From: Hyposmocoma kahamanoa
Lineage: Eukaryota; Arthropoda; Insecta; Lepidoptera; Cosmopterigidae
NCBI RefSeq assembly: GCF_003589595.1
Contig: NW_020653397.1
Span: forward strand, 1,552,264-1,616,263
DNA: 64,000 nucleotides
Direction of reading: 5' to 3'
The notes beneath the pieces were generated by a model. That model was not told where the DNA came from and did not search any database. It saw only the letters and a list, made by a program, of their open reading frames with translations. Position 1 is the first letter of the stretch; each line of letters begins with the position of its first letter. The translations under genes were made by a program, and so were the position numbers. Below, one piece after another: positions 42,490-54,420 of this stretch.

Positions 42490-42745
42490 GGCGCGAAAAC
42501 ACAATTCCTAAAAATTTTCAATACAATAGGAAAAAAACAAACTTACCTCGAAAATTTACAAGAAAACCGTTGTATTAAATATGTACTTTACACATATGTA
42601 CCAATATTTTTTTATATCGACTGAAGTAAATAGAACACGTATAGTGTATGATAACATTTTTCAAATTCGTTTTTAAAAGAATAAATTCTGAAATAAAGCC
42701 AGTGTCCTTGTCGCTCGACCCAAGTAAAATGAACCGTATTAGAAC
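42490..42745 (+). repeat. Repeat U copy 2
   Basis: Same order and orientation as 34905-35150; AACAAACTTACCTCGAAAAT, AAACCGTTGTATTAAAT, ACTGAAGTAAATAGAACACG and AAGCCAGTGTCCTTGTCGCT. Confidence 0.75.
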
Positions 42746-42849
42746 GGGATAAATTTTAAATCGTGCTGAGGTATCGAGTCTTAAGAAAAATAAAAAGCTT
42801 TTTTACCGAAAACTGTAATAGACATAATATTAATAATGAGAAATAAAAA

Positions 42850-43015
42850 TAACATGGCTATTTTTAATTGTCTTCTTCACGAACTTAATGGACTATATAC
42901 GCTTCTATAAGAAAATTCCGGTTAATATTCAAAATTTGCCATTAACGAGGTTTAAAACTATATTAAAACAAAAACTTTATACTAAGTTTGTTATATAATT
43001 TCTACGTACTTTAAT
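42850..43015 (+). mobile_element. LINE C-terminal fragment
   Basis: The translation RFYKKIPVNIQNLPLTRFK, then ILKQKLYTKF, is the same C-terminal region as in the LINE remnant at 22595. Truncated and eroded. Confidence 0.7.
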
Positions 43016-44029
43016 TACAAAAATTCAAGATGACCCATTTATGTATTTCAGGTTTTCTAGATTATATTTGAAATACATTTTTGCCTAAACAGCGCTTTTT
43101 TTTGCAAATGATAACATTTGAAATTATAACGAACAAGAACGCAAGATAATATTAAAAAAAATCATAACATGAGAGACCCCACTTGTTATCGAAACCGATA
43201 TGGTACATCACAATTTAGTCTCTAGTTTACTATAAACAGCCTCAAAAAACTTTAGATAGACATAGCAAAATTCTTATAAACGTCAAAAAGGTTTATAATT
43301 CATTGGTTTAAAATAGTATTTTATGCAATTGTTGCATAATGAGGGTTCCTGAAACCAAGTATCGTAATACTTTTTCTATAAGTAAATTAAAATAACAATC
43401 CACGACGTTGTTGTTGATTACAAAATCAAGCGAAAACCAAACAAAATACCAAAGAGATAGAATAGAAAGAGACGCAGTAGAGCGATTGACTAACGTCATA
43501 CATACATACATACGGACATATTTAATCATTGTTTTTAAATAGTTATTTTTTGCTAAATTGTTACGCCTCTATAATAATACATAATATATATAATAGAAAT
43601 AATTAGAAGTTTAATAATTTCACAAATATAGCAACGTTATTCTGTTTTAGAACGCAGCGACACGTGGATCTATTTTAACTATCAAAAATACGACGTTCAT
43701 TTTTTGAAAATCTTTTCATACTTCTTTCTGTTCACAGAACGAAAATTTTCGGTTCTGTAGCGAGTACCATAGACAATAGAATTTTAGTTCGGAACTAAAA
43801 AGAGCGCATTTGTGATATGGTTTATGAAACTATGATTGAAAGACAAAAGTACAGGAGTAGAAAAAAAGTTTTGCTGTTACACAATCGGTTATGAAATTCA
43901 TTATTATGTATTAAAACTCAATTTAGCACCACATTTATAATGTAGAAATATTTAAAAAAAACCTCTCTTGGAAAATTTGTTTTTTGTCGCTTGCACTAAC
44001 TTAGCGATACTGGCTCGAAATGTATACAC
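43016..44029. other. Unassigned AT-rich sequence
   Basis: The frame 43308-43529 (minus) has no domain. A CATA tetranucleotide run lies at 43498-43513. Confidence 0.4.
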
Positions 44030-44155
44030 ATGTTTATTTACAAGAGCAACCTCTGGAGTTTCTTACTCAATCTTCATAAAGTAGTAGAATTTAATGAGTG
44101 TGACGAATTCAAGTGTAATTTGTTGACCCATGAAATATATTGAGTTTGAGGTTTT
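44030..44155 (+). repeat. LINE 3'-tail fragment
   Basis: ACAAGAGCAACCTCTGGAGT, TTCTTACTCAATCTTC, TTCAAGTGTAATTTGTTGAC and CCATGAAATATATTGAGTTT match the tail of the LINE at 22790-22950. Confidence 0.65.
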
Positions 44156-44669
44156 ATCGCAAAATTTTATTAAAAAAAAAATTTTCATTTCACAAAAACA
44201 AACAAGCGCAAACTACGGAAAACAGCGATAAATACTTCAATACTCGAAAAAGGCATTATAAAAAGTTTATAATTACATTATAAAAGTTGGCAAATAGCGA
44301 CAAAACGCAATTAGAGGGCAGATGAAAAGTTCTCAGACGTGCACTTCTTATGGCGTTTAACAAACTTTGATAAAAAGATTAAGTATGACAGTTTGAAATA
44401 TAGCCACCGCAGTTGCGAGAAAAAAATAACAGTGCAAAACTTTTCTGGGCGGGGACAGTGAGGGAATCAGGGAAAAATATAGGGCCTTGTTGATATTGGG
44501 CCCTGCCTATAATAATAAAGCCTTATATGTTACTCTTACGATGAAAATGCGAGAAAATGCTCAAAATATAATTGTGTTGACGGTTTCCCTATTGCAAAGA
44601 TTTTCTAAATTAACTGCCTTGAAGATTGTTCGGACTAAACAAACAAGAAACTTTGGACTAATTAGCGCT
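44156..44669. other. Unassigned noncoding sequence
   Basis: The frame 44487-44690 has no domain. Confidence 0.4.
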
Positions 44670-44975
44670 TTTTTTTATAATATCAAGTGATGGGACGAAC
44701 AAGTCGTGCGCCTGATGATAAGCGCCTGCCCATAACAGTTGCAGCGCCACACAGAGCTTTAAATCGCAAAGATCTGAGGGGCACTGCTAGTGCTCCCGTC
44801 ACCCTGAGACATAAGTTGACAAGTCCCATGTGCCTGTAATTTCACAAGCATGCTTACCCTTCAAAACCGGAACGTAATAATGCTGAGATTACTGCTTGGC
44901 GGCAGACATATATAATGTGACAGTACTTCCTTGGACGAATTCTTTCACAAAGAGCTCTACTGTTACTAAATTAGT
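44670..44975 (+). repeat. Repeat family A, most complete copy
   Basis: It begins TTTTTTATAATATCAAGTGA, then TGGGACGAACAAGTCGTGCG, continues through GACATAAGTTGACAAGTCCC and TTACTGCTTGGCGGCAGACA, and ends CTCTACTGTTACTAAAT. About 305 bp, noncoding. I use it as the reference for the family. Confidence 0.85.
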
Positions 44976-45539
44976 CGATAACTTATTTATGCTCAAATAA
45001 GGAGTTGTAAAATCTCACATATACATCAAGTTCGTATTATTTTTATGATTTTCATCACAAAGAAAAGCTTTTGGCCTATAATCATACGTGACTTTACCAT
45101 ATCAAAGGTAAGTAATTTCCTCTAGATGAGCACAGCAGTGACATGATGATGAACGAAGTATCTTATCACTGCCAGTTTTTTCTTTCTGTATTTCAAAAGA
45201 AGCACTGTTTATGGCCCCCCACTGTACCTAACTATGGTCCTGTGGGTCCCATTGTTGGCAAGCCCGGGAGTTAATTTGGTAGGAAAGAAACAAGCGGGCG
45301 CAGGTGCACAGCCGTTGTATTAATTTGAACGTCTCCTCTAATACCTATGTATGTCTGCGTTATAACAGACTATGGAAGTGGGTGTTAATATTAGGAGCGA
45401 GCAATTAAATTTTGTTGGGAAATTTGCGATTGTGGTAAAAACAAACAATAACAAACAATTTAAATTGCCTACAATATATAGGCAAACCATCAGTATCCAC
45501 ATCTCAATTTTATGATTAAAAAGTACCTAAATTATGTAA
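44976..45539. other. Unassigned noncoding sequence
   Basis: No gene is recognised. Confidence 0.35.
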
Positions 45540-46560
45540 CTAACTACTAACTGAAGATATCTGTATAACGTTCGAATAACGTGGTCTTAGAAGGCCACTT
45601 TTCCGACCATATGGCGATAGATGCCGGAGTTCCTCAGGGTTCCGTACTGTCTGCAACTCTCTTTCTGCTGCATATCAATGATATGTTAATTCCAGGTACC
45701 TTTGCGCATGTTGATGACAGCACAGTTGTAGATAGGTACTTGACCAATGCGAGGGTCAGTGGAGAGCAAATACAGTCTTGTCGAGAGTCCGTGGTTAGCG
45801 GTTTGGATTTGACGCTCAAGGCAGTCTCGGATTGGGATCTTGTCAAATTTAGCGCTACCAAAACGCAGGCGTGTCTATTCTCCACAAAACGGAGTCCCTT
45901 TGAGCTGACTCCGACTTTTCGTGATATATCCATACCGATAGCCGACTGTCTTCAGCTACTTGGAATGGACCTGTCGTCCAATTTGAACTTCGGCAGATAC
46001 ATTGAATCCTTGGCTAAAAATGCAGCAAGGAAGCTTGGCATCCTTTCCAGGGTGAGGTGTTACTTTATACCGGGATAGTTGCTTCTGCTGTACCAAGCAC
46101 AAATCCGGTCGTGCATGGAGTACTGCTGCCACCTTTGGGATGGCTCTGGTACATACCAACTGGCCACTTTGGATTCAATTGACAACCGTGGCAAGAGGCT
46201 AATAGGTGATTCGGAATTAGTGGAGGCGAAGCTGCAGAGCCTTGAACACCGCCGTAAAGTTGTCTTCATATCAGTATTTTATAGGATATATCACGGAGAG
46301 TGTGCGATTGAATTACCCGATTTAATTCCGCCTTCCCCTTTCCATCACCGAGGGACTAGGCGTAGGCCTAGTTGTAGATATTCCAAAGATTCGCACGAAC
46401 CGTTATGCTTCCACATTTATATGGCGAACGGCTATGGGGTGGAATTCCCTGCCTGCAGACTTGTAACCTGAACGTCATAACATACATTATTTAGGTGTGT
46501 ATGCTCCACCGTCGACCTCATCGTCACTTTCCATCAGGTGAGATGTAGGTCAAATACGCA
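45540..46560 (+). mobile_element. jockey/CR1-like LINE, reverse transcriptase C-terminal half, broken
   Basis: The frame contains AGVPQGSVLSATLFLLHIND (RT block with PQGS), FAHVDDSTVV where the family has a YADD or VDD catalytic box, LKAVSDWDLVKFSATKTQAC, LQLLGMDLSSNLNF and, after an in-frame TAG at 46076-46078, LLLLYQAQIRSCMEYCCHLW. A frameshift follows near 46385-46395, after which NRYASTFIWRTAMGWNSLPA continues in another frame. The 3' tail to about 46560 (CACCGTCGACCTCATCGTCA, then TTTCCATCAGGTGAGATG) matches 20690-20765. The 5' half, including the endonuclease, is absent. Dead on arrival, as most LINE insertions are. Confidence 0.92.
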
Positions 46561-47034
46561 CTTATAATGTAAATATAAAAAAATCTGTAATTTAGAAAAA
46601 TACTTAAATTGCAAAAAAGCACCAATAGTAAGTGTAAAAAAGTAAGTAAAGTACATATGAAAACATAAGTAAAGAACTTATTTGTGTCCATCTACCGATT
46701 TCATGATTAGATCAGATAAATGTACAGACTTAGGTATTCTGTCCTTATAGCCATTGAAGTCATAATGCCACATACGTGGTCGGAGATCAATTCTCTAGTT
46801 ATTTATATTGGTCTTTCACTGTCACTGCCGTTAAAACAGGTCTTTCAACTCTATCGTATAATAACCTCATTACGCAGCAAGACCCCATTAGACCTGTGTA
46901 TAGTAATTTGTGATTTAATCTTCCTTATTAAAAGTGAGTATTTATTAAGCAACAATGTGTTGAGCGTCGTGTTGCAAATATGTAGCACAACATATCATAT
47001 ATCCTTTATCGTTTTATCATTATCGCGCCAGCTT
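46561..47034. other. Unassigned noncoding sequence
   Basis: The frame 46720-47124 (134 codons) runs into the family-A repeat and has no recognised domain; I treat it as chance. Confidence 0.4.
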
Positions 47035-47255
47035 AACTATTTCTGCAACCAAGCAGTAATGTGTACATTACTGCGTTTCGGTTTTGAAGGTAACAAGGAC
47101 TTGTCAAGTTATGTCTCAGAGTGATGGGCGCGGTGGCTTTGTCTGGCTTTGTTTCTCAGGTATTTGCGATTTAAAGCTCTGTATGGCACTGCAACTGCTA
47201 TTGGCGTGTCTGTTAACACCAGGCGTATGACTTTTTAGTCTCGTTACTTGAAATC
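47035..47255 (-). repeat. Repeat family A copy
   Basis: TTTCTGCAACCAAGCAGTAA, GGACTTGTCAAGTTATGTCT, GATTTAAAGCTCTGTATGGC and ACACCAGGCGTATGACTTTT. Confidence 0.8.
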
Positions 47256-47739
47256 ATAAAAAAAATGCGCAAGAATGTTTAACATTGTGTATAGTAACAT
47301 AAACTATTTTTATTATTATACCACCTAAATTTACTACCAAATTTTGGCTTAGAGTAGTGGTATCTAACACCAATCTATGGTCTTTTTCTGTTTAAAATAA
47401 CAGTTGACTGGCAAAGAATATATAGTATTGAGCAAAAAATGTTAAATAAGTAAACATAATATAATCGTTCATAGTAAATGTTGCCCGTATATGGAACCTT
47501 CTCCCGGTCGAGGTCAGACAGTCGCCTTCGGTTCGGGTTTTCAAGGGTGCTCTTTTGAAGTTTTGGGATTCAGACTCCATAATATGTTAGAGCTTATGAA
47601 ATATTTATTTACATTTGATATATGTATCAACATTACTTAATATATGTATATGTATTCGTATGTACATTTCATGTAATTAATTTATCTGTGTATTTATTGA
47701 GTATAATATATTCCATTTCTTTATTTATCTATTTTTAGT
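47256..47739. other. Unassigned noncoding sequence
   Basis: The frame 47392-47580 (minus) has no known domain, although the segment 47485-47575 is GC-richer and may be an eroded LINE fragment. Confidence 0.35.
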
Positions 47740-47880
47740 GCCACGTCAAAAATCAACTTTCCTCTCAGATTTTCAAAGGTTAGTTGGAAGAAATATCTCT
47801 TTACGGGATATATTTAAATTGTTTCTGAAAATTTGTAATTTACTTTCTGGTACAATAAAGTGTTTAAATAAAAAATAAAT
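47740..47880 (+). repeat. LINE 3'-tail fragment
   Basis: TGCCACGTCAAAAATCAACT, TTCAAAGGTTAGTTGGAAGA, TCTTTACGGGATA and TACAATAAAGTGTTTAAAT parallel 26655-26825 (minus). Confidence 0.65.
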
Positions 47881-48364
47881 AGCTATTCTGGCAAAGTTGC
47901 ACAGCACGTGTTGCGGAACATTTGTCGCCTTGTGAACATTCGGCAATGCTCACTCCTAAAATCATTGTACGTAGCTCTCTCTAACAGACGCAGCTGAATT
48001 TATAAGTTGAGTTGCAGGCAAATCCGAGCGGCAGATTATGAGCGCCCGTCACAACTGAGCACACCCTGAGTTTGTATAAATGTACGTGTCGATACAGCCT
48101 GTATGTAGCAGCGATAGCTAGCCTGATATATAAGAGTACATGGGTTCTATTCCAATTCGAGTGTTTGTAGGATATGCGTAACTTTTTGGAGACTTGTCAA
48201 GTCCTGCAATGGCCGGGCGTGGCGACACATGTCAAGAAGACATATGACAGGTTGATGATGATGATGGGGTATTTATTGTAAATCCCGCTTAGCCTCTTTT
48301 ACCTTTTCCAGCAGTCGACAAAAACCCAAAAGTTTTTACGTTACTTGTTGATTGTTGCTGGTAT
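47881..48364. other. Unassigned; fragment of a GATGAT-tailed repeat near 48200-48280
   Basis: AATGGCCGGGCGTGGCGACA, then GACAGGTTGATGATGATGAT, looks like the 3' end of an interspersed repeat. Otherwise nothing is recognised. Confidence 0.35.
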
Positions 48365-48597
48365 TACTGTTCCAGTAAATACACAACACAACAATGCACA
48401 CACTCATAGCCCCGCGCTAAGGAAACCCTGTGTCGCGCGTGCCATGAACACACATATAGATAATCACAAATTACCCAAACTCACGAGATAAATGAATATA
48501 GGCCATACAAATATTTTTCCCGGTGCGGGAATCGAACCTGGAACCTCTGCGTGACAGTCGTGTTAATGGTAACCGTTCGCACACGGAGGCAGTAAAA
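48365..48597 (-). repeat. tRNA-derived SINE S1 copy, diverged
   Basis: On the minus strand CTGCCTCCGTGTGCGAACGG and AGGTTCGATTCCCGCACCGG mark the A- and B-box regions, followed by the S1 body (TATGGCCTATATTCATTTAT, GTGCATTG). Confidence 0.85.
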
Positions 48598-49317
48598 AAA
48601 AAACTAGCCTGTAGTCCGGCTTCATTTAAAATGAAAATAGAAACAGAAATAGAAATTCGTTTACTGCAATGTCACAAAAACACAAAAAGGTAATGTGAAT
48701 AAAAATAAAAATAACACAAAAAACATTTAAGCAACAATTTTTAGTATAGAACTTTATGCTATACTGTCATGTGTGCCGTTTGGTGAATGCAAGAGGATCT
48801 TACACAGCCAAAGTCACATTGAAGTATTCTTTGTCCAATTTTTGATATATGTCTTTATTTATTTTGATATAAAGATACATTTTATAATTATCATTAAAAT
48901 TGACCCAATTAATTAACATCGAGTTTAAAGTAATGGCTTATTCAATGTTTCCCGTCACTGGGTATCATAAAAAAAATCAACAGACTGAACTGGATGAACA
49001 CATAGGTGCACACCACACAATGGACAAGTTGTATGGTAGGCGTGCTACCCATAACAGTGCATGTAATGTTTATTCTTTCACTATATTGGCATGTCTAATG
49101 TTTTATCGGACGCAGTGAAACTATATTTACTTTGTTACGTATAAATTTCTATACAACTTGAGTTTTCAAATAAATTAATTCACGCCCTTGGTTTAACAAA
49201 GTCACATCTGCAAACTGACAACTTTTCAGGAGAGAGACTTAAAGATTCTACGATCGAAATTACTCGATACTTTTTTTATGTTTAAATAAGAGACTTATAA
49301 AATTTCACATATACATT
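48598..49317. other. Unassigned AT-rich sequence
   Basis: The frame 48900-49118 has no domain. Confidence 0.4.
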
Positions 49318-49595
49318 TTTTTATAATATCAAGTGACGGGACGAACACGTTATGCGCCTTAGCTACACGCCTGTCCATAACAGTTATAGTGTCACTCAGA
49401 GTTTTAAATCGCAAATATCTGGAACACTGCTACTGCGCCCGTCACCCTGAGACATAAGTTGACAAGTCCCATGCGCCTGTAATTTCACCAGCACTCTTAG
49501 CCTTCAAAACCGAAACACAGTAAGTAACGTTGACATTACTGCTTGGCGGCAGAAATAGGTAAGGTGGCAGTACTTCCCTGGACAAACTCTTACTG
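49318..49595 (+). repeat. Repeat family A copy
   Basis: ATAATATCAAGTGACGGGAC, TTTTAAATCGCAAATATCTG, GACATAAGTTGACAAGTCCC and TTACTGCTTGGCGGCAGAAA. Confidence 0.85.
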
Positions 49596-51049
49596 ACATA
49601 ATTTGTTTCATGTAGTTAGTATTATTTTTATGATTTTTGACATGTGGCTTTTTATATCAATTATGAAACACTTTGATCGCGAATGCTTAGAAATATTTTC
49701 AATAAGTGACTCTCTTTGTTAAATCATTTACCGGAAACTAATAAATTGCTTCTTCAAAATCCAATTTGATAAAATTATGTATTAATAATATCAAATGAAC
49801 GAATCGCCGTGAGGCGGAACCGCCGTGCGATAATTTTGACAGCTGTCAAAATTTCATACAGACACATCGTACGTTTAAATGCAAACTTTCAATGTAATAA
49901 TATTTTTGGGAAAATTACCTAATATAAATAGTGAATTTGTTACCTTTGTTTCTACCCAGTACTTTTTTATAAATAATTAAGTATTTTGTATAAAATAAAA
50001 TTACATTATTCGCAATAAGAGCCATTCGGTTTTTTTAAAGTTTCAAATTATCTTTTCTTAAATCCACAATTTTGATTTACGACACTTGTAATAGCAGTAC
50101 CTACATATTATGTATGTACACACAACGTACGACAAAAACCAATATACCATTTATCACTTGCGTTATCTATTTTTTAATCAATTTTTTATATTAATTTGTT
50201 TGAATGTGTGACGTTTTAAAAATATATTTTTGCATTGTTCCAGATGTGATCTTTCTATCCTCCTGCTTCTCAGGTGTCCAACTTTATACACATAAGTATA
50301 TTGCAGCCTATTGCTAATAATTACTGTTTACAATTTTTTATTACATTTTTTCTCAAACCCTTTATATCCTAAGTTCGTTTAAAAAAAACTTTTATCTATA
50401 AAGTTTCCTAAACCTTAGCCTAAAATACAAATTAAAAATATAGTGTTGTTGGCTCAAGTGCTATCCGGAGGAGCCTAAAAATTTAAAATAAAAATGTATA
50501 TCATATAAATTTTAAAAATTATTTAGCATTTTTTGTATTTAGAATCAAAGTTCTTCAGAAGCTTTTCAATTTCGAAGCTATTGCGTACAAGAACCTATAC
50601 TCACTTTTCTAACAAATAAAAACATTTTATTACATACATAACAGAGGTTAATGCGCTAGTTAAACGTGGCGATTATGGCGAATCCTCCTTTTATTACATT
50701 GACCTATGTCCGTCAGCGTAACATTAAAGACTGATATGGACGTTGATAGTAAAATTGAAACATAACAGTGCAGTTTCTAAGAAAAAAAAACAGTGTTTGA
50801 GATAAAAAAATCACCATTTCTATGCAAATATCCCGTTTAATTATTTTTCGTATCTTTATTACAATCTCGGTTTCTTGATGGCGTAGTTTGATATTTTCTT
50901 TTAAGTAATGTATTTAAAGCACTTGCATAGATAATTTGTAATATTCGTGCTTGTTAAATCGTGTCTTTCTGCCTAAAAGAAACTATAGGGCATTCCCTAT
51001 ACCTATTTGTCATTACAAATCACCACGTATTTAGGTTATTGAGAAAGAC
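49596..51049. other. Unassigned AT-rich sequence with a TALE-type palindrome
   Basis: No gene. The only structured part I see is 49802-49852, with GGCGGAACCGCC followed by the palindrome at 49833-49852. Confidence 0.4.
49833..49852. promoter_or_regulatory. Perfect palindrome with two TGACAG sites
   Basis: ATTTTGACAGCTGTCAAAAT is a perfect 20-bp palindrome. Its core TGACAGCTGTCA is the inverted-dimer form of the TGACAG site bound by Meis/Hth and TGIF-type TALE proteins and also contains a CAGCTG E-box. Presence is direct; function is inference. Confidence 0.5.
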
Positions 51050-51275
51050 GAAGTGACGTGAGTGCGCCTGGAGTTATGCGACACGCCTGTCACAGCAGTT
51101 GCAGTGCCACTCAGAGTTTTAAATCGGAAAGACCTTAGTTAGGGGCACTACCACTGCTCCTGTCACTCCAAGACATAAGTTGACAAGTCCCATATGCCTG
51201 TAACTACAACAACACCTTCAAAATCGGAACGCAGTATTATTTCATTACATGGGCTTTACTTCTACTAAATGTATG
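51050..51275 (+). repeat. Repeat family A copy, 3'-truncated
   Basis: CAGTTGCAGTGCCACTCAGA, GACATAAGTTGACAAGTCCC and AATCGGAACGCAGTA. The 3' third is missing or eroded. Confidence 0.8.
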
Positions 51276-52433
51276 TTAAAATCCTAGGAAGTGGACGGCA
51301 GTGCTTTCAGCCTACCCAGGCTATCATTTTATGTATCTCAAAGTAAATTAAAAATTATTTATTCATTTGGCAACACGCGCGGTATCTAATTTTCTACCAA
51401 TAAAATTCAAGTTCAAAAGCCCTATACTCCAAAGTTTAGAACCCCATCCGTACCCGAGATTACCAGTGAACTTTTTCGATCGCAACACCATAGACAATGG
51501 CTTAAATTATACACGCTCGGGTAGAGATGGCTCAACCCTTTGGATCACTCTTGAATCACCCTTTGACAGGGTGGTGGTGTAACTAATTGTCTCTTGTTTA
51601 CGTATTTTGGGATTATGTTTATTTGATTCACTTGACGAACTTAGTTGGTATTTCGTTTTGTATAGATTTCATCCTTAAGGATAAGGATAGAAGGGAATTC
51701 GACAGTGTCGTTTCTCTGAGATTTTTCTTAACAGTCTTTTACACAGAGAGGAAGCTATTTTGTCTACCATGTTGATCCCATGAGTCCAACCCACCCCATG
51801 ATCCCATGGGTCCAACAGGAAGACATGAAGAAAATGTTGTAGAACATAATTTTTATTTAGTGAATTAACTACCACATCTTAACGTCTGACTGTCAGCAGG
51901 GGCAGACAGAGCCTACAGATTTCCATTAATTTAATAGAAACTTGCATTAGCTTAATTACAAAATAAAATGTGTACCAGGCTCGCAGAATCCAACAGGAGT
52001 TAATTTCGACCAGCGGTCGTAATTCAAAAACGTGGTACAGATAAGAAAGTTTCATTAGGAAGGCGCTGAAATCCTTAATCAGGCGGGTGTGTTCGAATTT
52101 CGAAATCTGTGTGTTTAGGGTGTGATTACGGAGCGAAAACATTGTTTGTTGTTTTATTTTGTTTACAAATTTATCACAATTTGTAATTAAAATAAATATA
52201 ATTTTTGTATCATGAAATAAAAAAAATATTATCATGATCATTCTGAAAAAATCTTATCTACATTCGGGTAATGAAATTTTGTCCAAATTTATTGAAAAAA
52301 ATAGAAAAAATAACAATTTTAAAGGAGTATACACAGGAGCATGTACTTCTAATAAAATTGGTAAACACTCTTAAATTTCTTAATACCATTGTCTGTATAC
52401 AAATCTGTTTGTTTCGTTTAACTAAGCCTGCGC
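51276..52433. other. Unassigned; possible eroded coding fragment at 51367-51582
   Basis: The frame at 51367-51582 (71 codons, LEPHPYPRLPVNFFDRNTID) has a more protein-like composition than neighbouring frames, but I do not recognise it; it could be an eroded transposon fragment. The frame 51879-52241 (minus) has no domain. The motif GTACCAGGCTCGCAG occurs at 51972-51986. Confidence 0.3.
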
Positions 52434-52454
52434 GGGGCGGGGGTGCGGGGAGGG
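52434..52454 (+). other. Strong G-quadruplex motif
   Basis: Runs of 4, 5, 4 and 3 G separated by loops of 1, 3 and 1 nt in AT-rich surroundings. Confidence 0.8.
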
Positions 52455-52703
52455 AACCCTAACCCTTCGTTTGATATACGGCCAATTATGTCCCGCCCGG
52501 CCCTTCTGTAGCTTGTAGCCTATTTGAATTGCTTTTGCTTTTTCGTACAGATTAATATCTAAATAGGATAGATACGGATCCCGCTTACGCTCACCTTATA
52601 TATTTACGTTGTTTTTAAACGTAAATTTCACCCTTTTGTTCGTTGCTTTTACGTTCATTGTTTCGTGTTGCGAAATCGCGACGCGTCTTGGTTTGTAATA
52701 CGA

Positions 52704-52824
52704 CTTTGTTAGAGTTTTCGAGATTTGCTACTAGCTCATGAAAACCTGGTACCTGAAATAAGTTTTTACACATTTTCTAATATATTTTTAGTTCTATCCT
52801 GTTTGTTTGTACAATATGACGATT
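52704..52824 (+). repeat. Short dispersed repeat, copy 1
   Basis: GTTAGAGTTTTCGAGATTTG, CTACTAGCTCATGAAAACCT and TTTGTTTGTACAATATGACGA match 63195-63295. Confidence 0.7.
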
Positions 52825-52985
52825 TCGGTTGCTTAGTGGTTTGCACTGTGGGCTCTGCATGAGGAGGTCCCGCGTTCGATTCCCGGTAGGACCAATTTGG
52901 AAAAAGAACTTTTCTATATTGGTATTCAGATAGTGCTACGAAAGTAATTAGGGCACAGGGTATATCTAGAAATAATAGTATTTTT
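52825..52985 (+). repeat. tRNA-derived SINE S2
   Basis: CGGTTGCTTAGTGGTTTGCA (A-box region), then GCGTTCGATTCCCGGTAGGA (B-box), then CTTTTCTATATTGGTATTCA and GTAATTAGGGCACAGGGTA. The copy at 59350 shares the ACTTTTCTATATTG body but has a different head sequence. Confidence 0.8.
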
Positions 52986-54234
52986 TTTTATATATAACGT
53001 TAAAAAAACTTTTAATGTATTGGTTATAAATGATTAGTTTGTTATGTTTTGAATTAAAAGCAGTAATTGTAATATAAGCTTTTAATACAAAGTAAATGTT
53101 GGTCTCAGGTGGTATGGTTACTTGATGAGGGTGTCACCCCACGCTCCACGTTCCACTGGTGGACTCATTCCCCAATTTTGTAAAGTATTCGTACCAAATA
53201 GGAAACTGTAATCTCTTTTATTTATTGCACATTCAAATGTATATTCAAAATAGGATTTAGAAATGTATTTTTGAATTCCAAATGGAGTCATTGAAATAAA
53301 AAAGAATTGTAAAGAAATAAAACGATAACGTGAAAAGTAAGCAACCATCGCTGATAGCCCGTAATGGTTATGAACACAACAAAAATTAACAAACATCTGA
53401 GCGAAAGTGACACAATTAAAAATCAAGAAAAACAAGGCCCAGTGACTGTGAACACTTCATAGCACTCAAATTATTTTCAGTCTGTGTAATGTGGGTGTGC
53501 ACGAGGGAATCAGGAGATCGTAATGACGACGAATGAACGGTGCTCACAATTTTGACGAAACGTAAATTCTATTCGGAAATCAATTTGCGTGTAATTTGCA
53601 AACAATTACAGTTGTTTCTTTAAGTGTATTTTATTATTTAAATTGTGACATTGAAGTGTCAATATGTCGCTTATTTCAACGACTTACATTTTTTATCTGT
53701 TAAAGTACTTCTTTATTCCATTATAATTTTATGTTTCTATTGTTCAGTCACAATTATTTTTCTTCATTATGTGTATTTTATACTTCAATACATTTTCTTC
53801 AATCATCTAAGTACATTTTTTTTTATTTTCAATGACATCTAGTTTCTGTTGTATAACGCAGAACTTGACAAAAATTTGCAAACAATAAACGACCATAAAA
53901 TAATGCGAAAAAACGCAAACCTTCTTTCAAACCCAAGCCTGGATTAATTAATAACGCGGTTGGTATGCCTGTGACGGTCACACATCTATTACTTTAATTT
54001 CTACCTTACGTACATTGTCGAATGTTCTTCTTTATTGTTAAACTGTGCTTTGAAGGTTTACATGTATGAAGTCTCCGACAACGTGACGTGGTTGCAACGT
54101 GTTTTTTATTTATGCTACCCTATGATTATTAATTTAATTTATATCTTATAGCTGCAACTATGCGTGTGGTAGTTCTTTTTTGAACATGGTAGGCTGTGGC
54201 AGAGCATCGCCGCCATTGTTAAACACTCCGCCAT
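52986..54234. other. Unassigned AT-rich sequence
   Basis: The frames 53118-53435 (minus) and 53645-53842 (plus) lack domains. Confidence 0.4.
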
Positions 54235-54420
54235 TTTTAACCGACTTCAATAAAGGAGGTTCTCACTTGGACTGTATTTTTTTTGTGCGTATGTTACTCA
54301 ATTACTCCGGTATATGTGAATAAATTTTGATGATTATTTTTTATTGGAAAGAGGGTACCTTGGATTGGTCCCATTTAAATTTAAAGAAAATATTAAGATG
54401 TGTATACTTGTAAGGGTGAC
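54235..54420 (+). repeat. Common lepidopteran repeat tail
   Basis: TTAACCGACTTCAATAAAGG, then AGGTTCTCACTTGGACTGTA and AATTTTGATGATTATTTTTT, is a sequence motif widespread in lepidopteran DNA, which I associate with a transposon 3' region. Confidence 0.6.

Noticed and set aside
46720..47124. 134-codon plus-strand frame as a gene
   Set aside because: It runs into a family-A repeat and has no domain.
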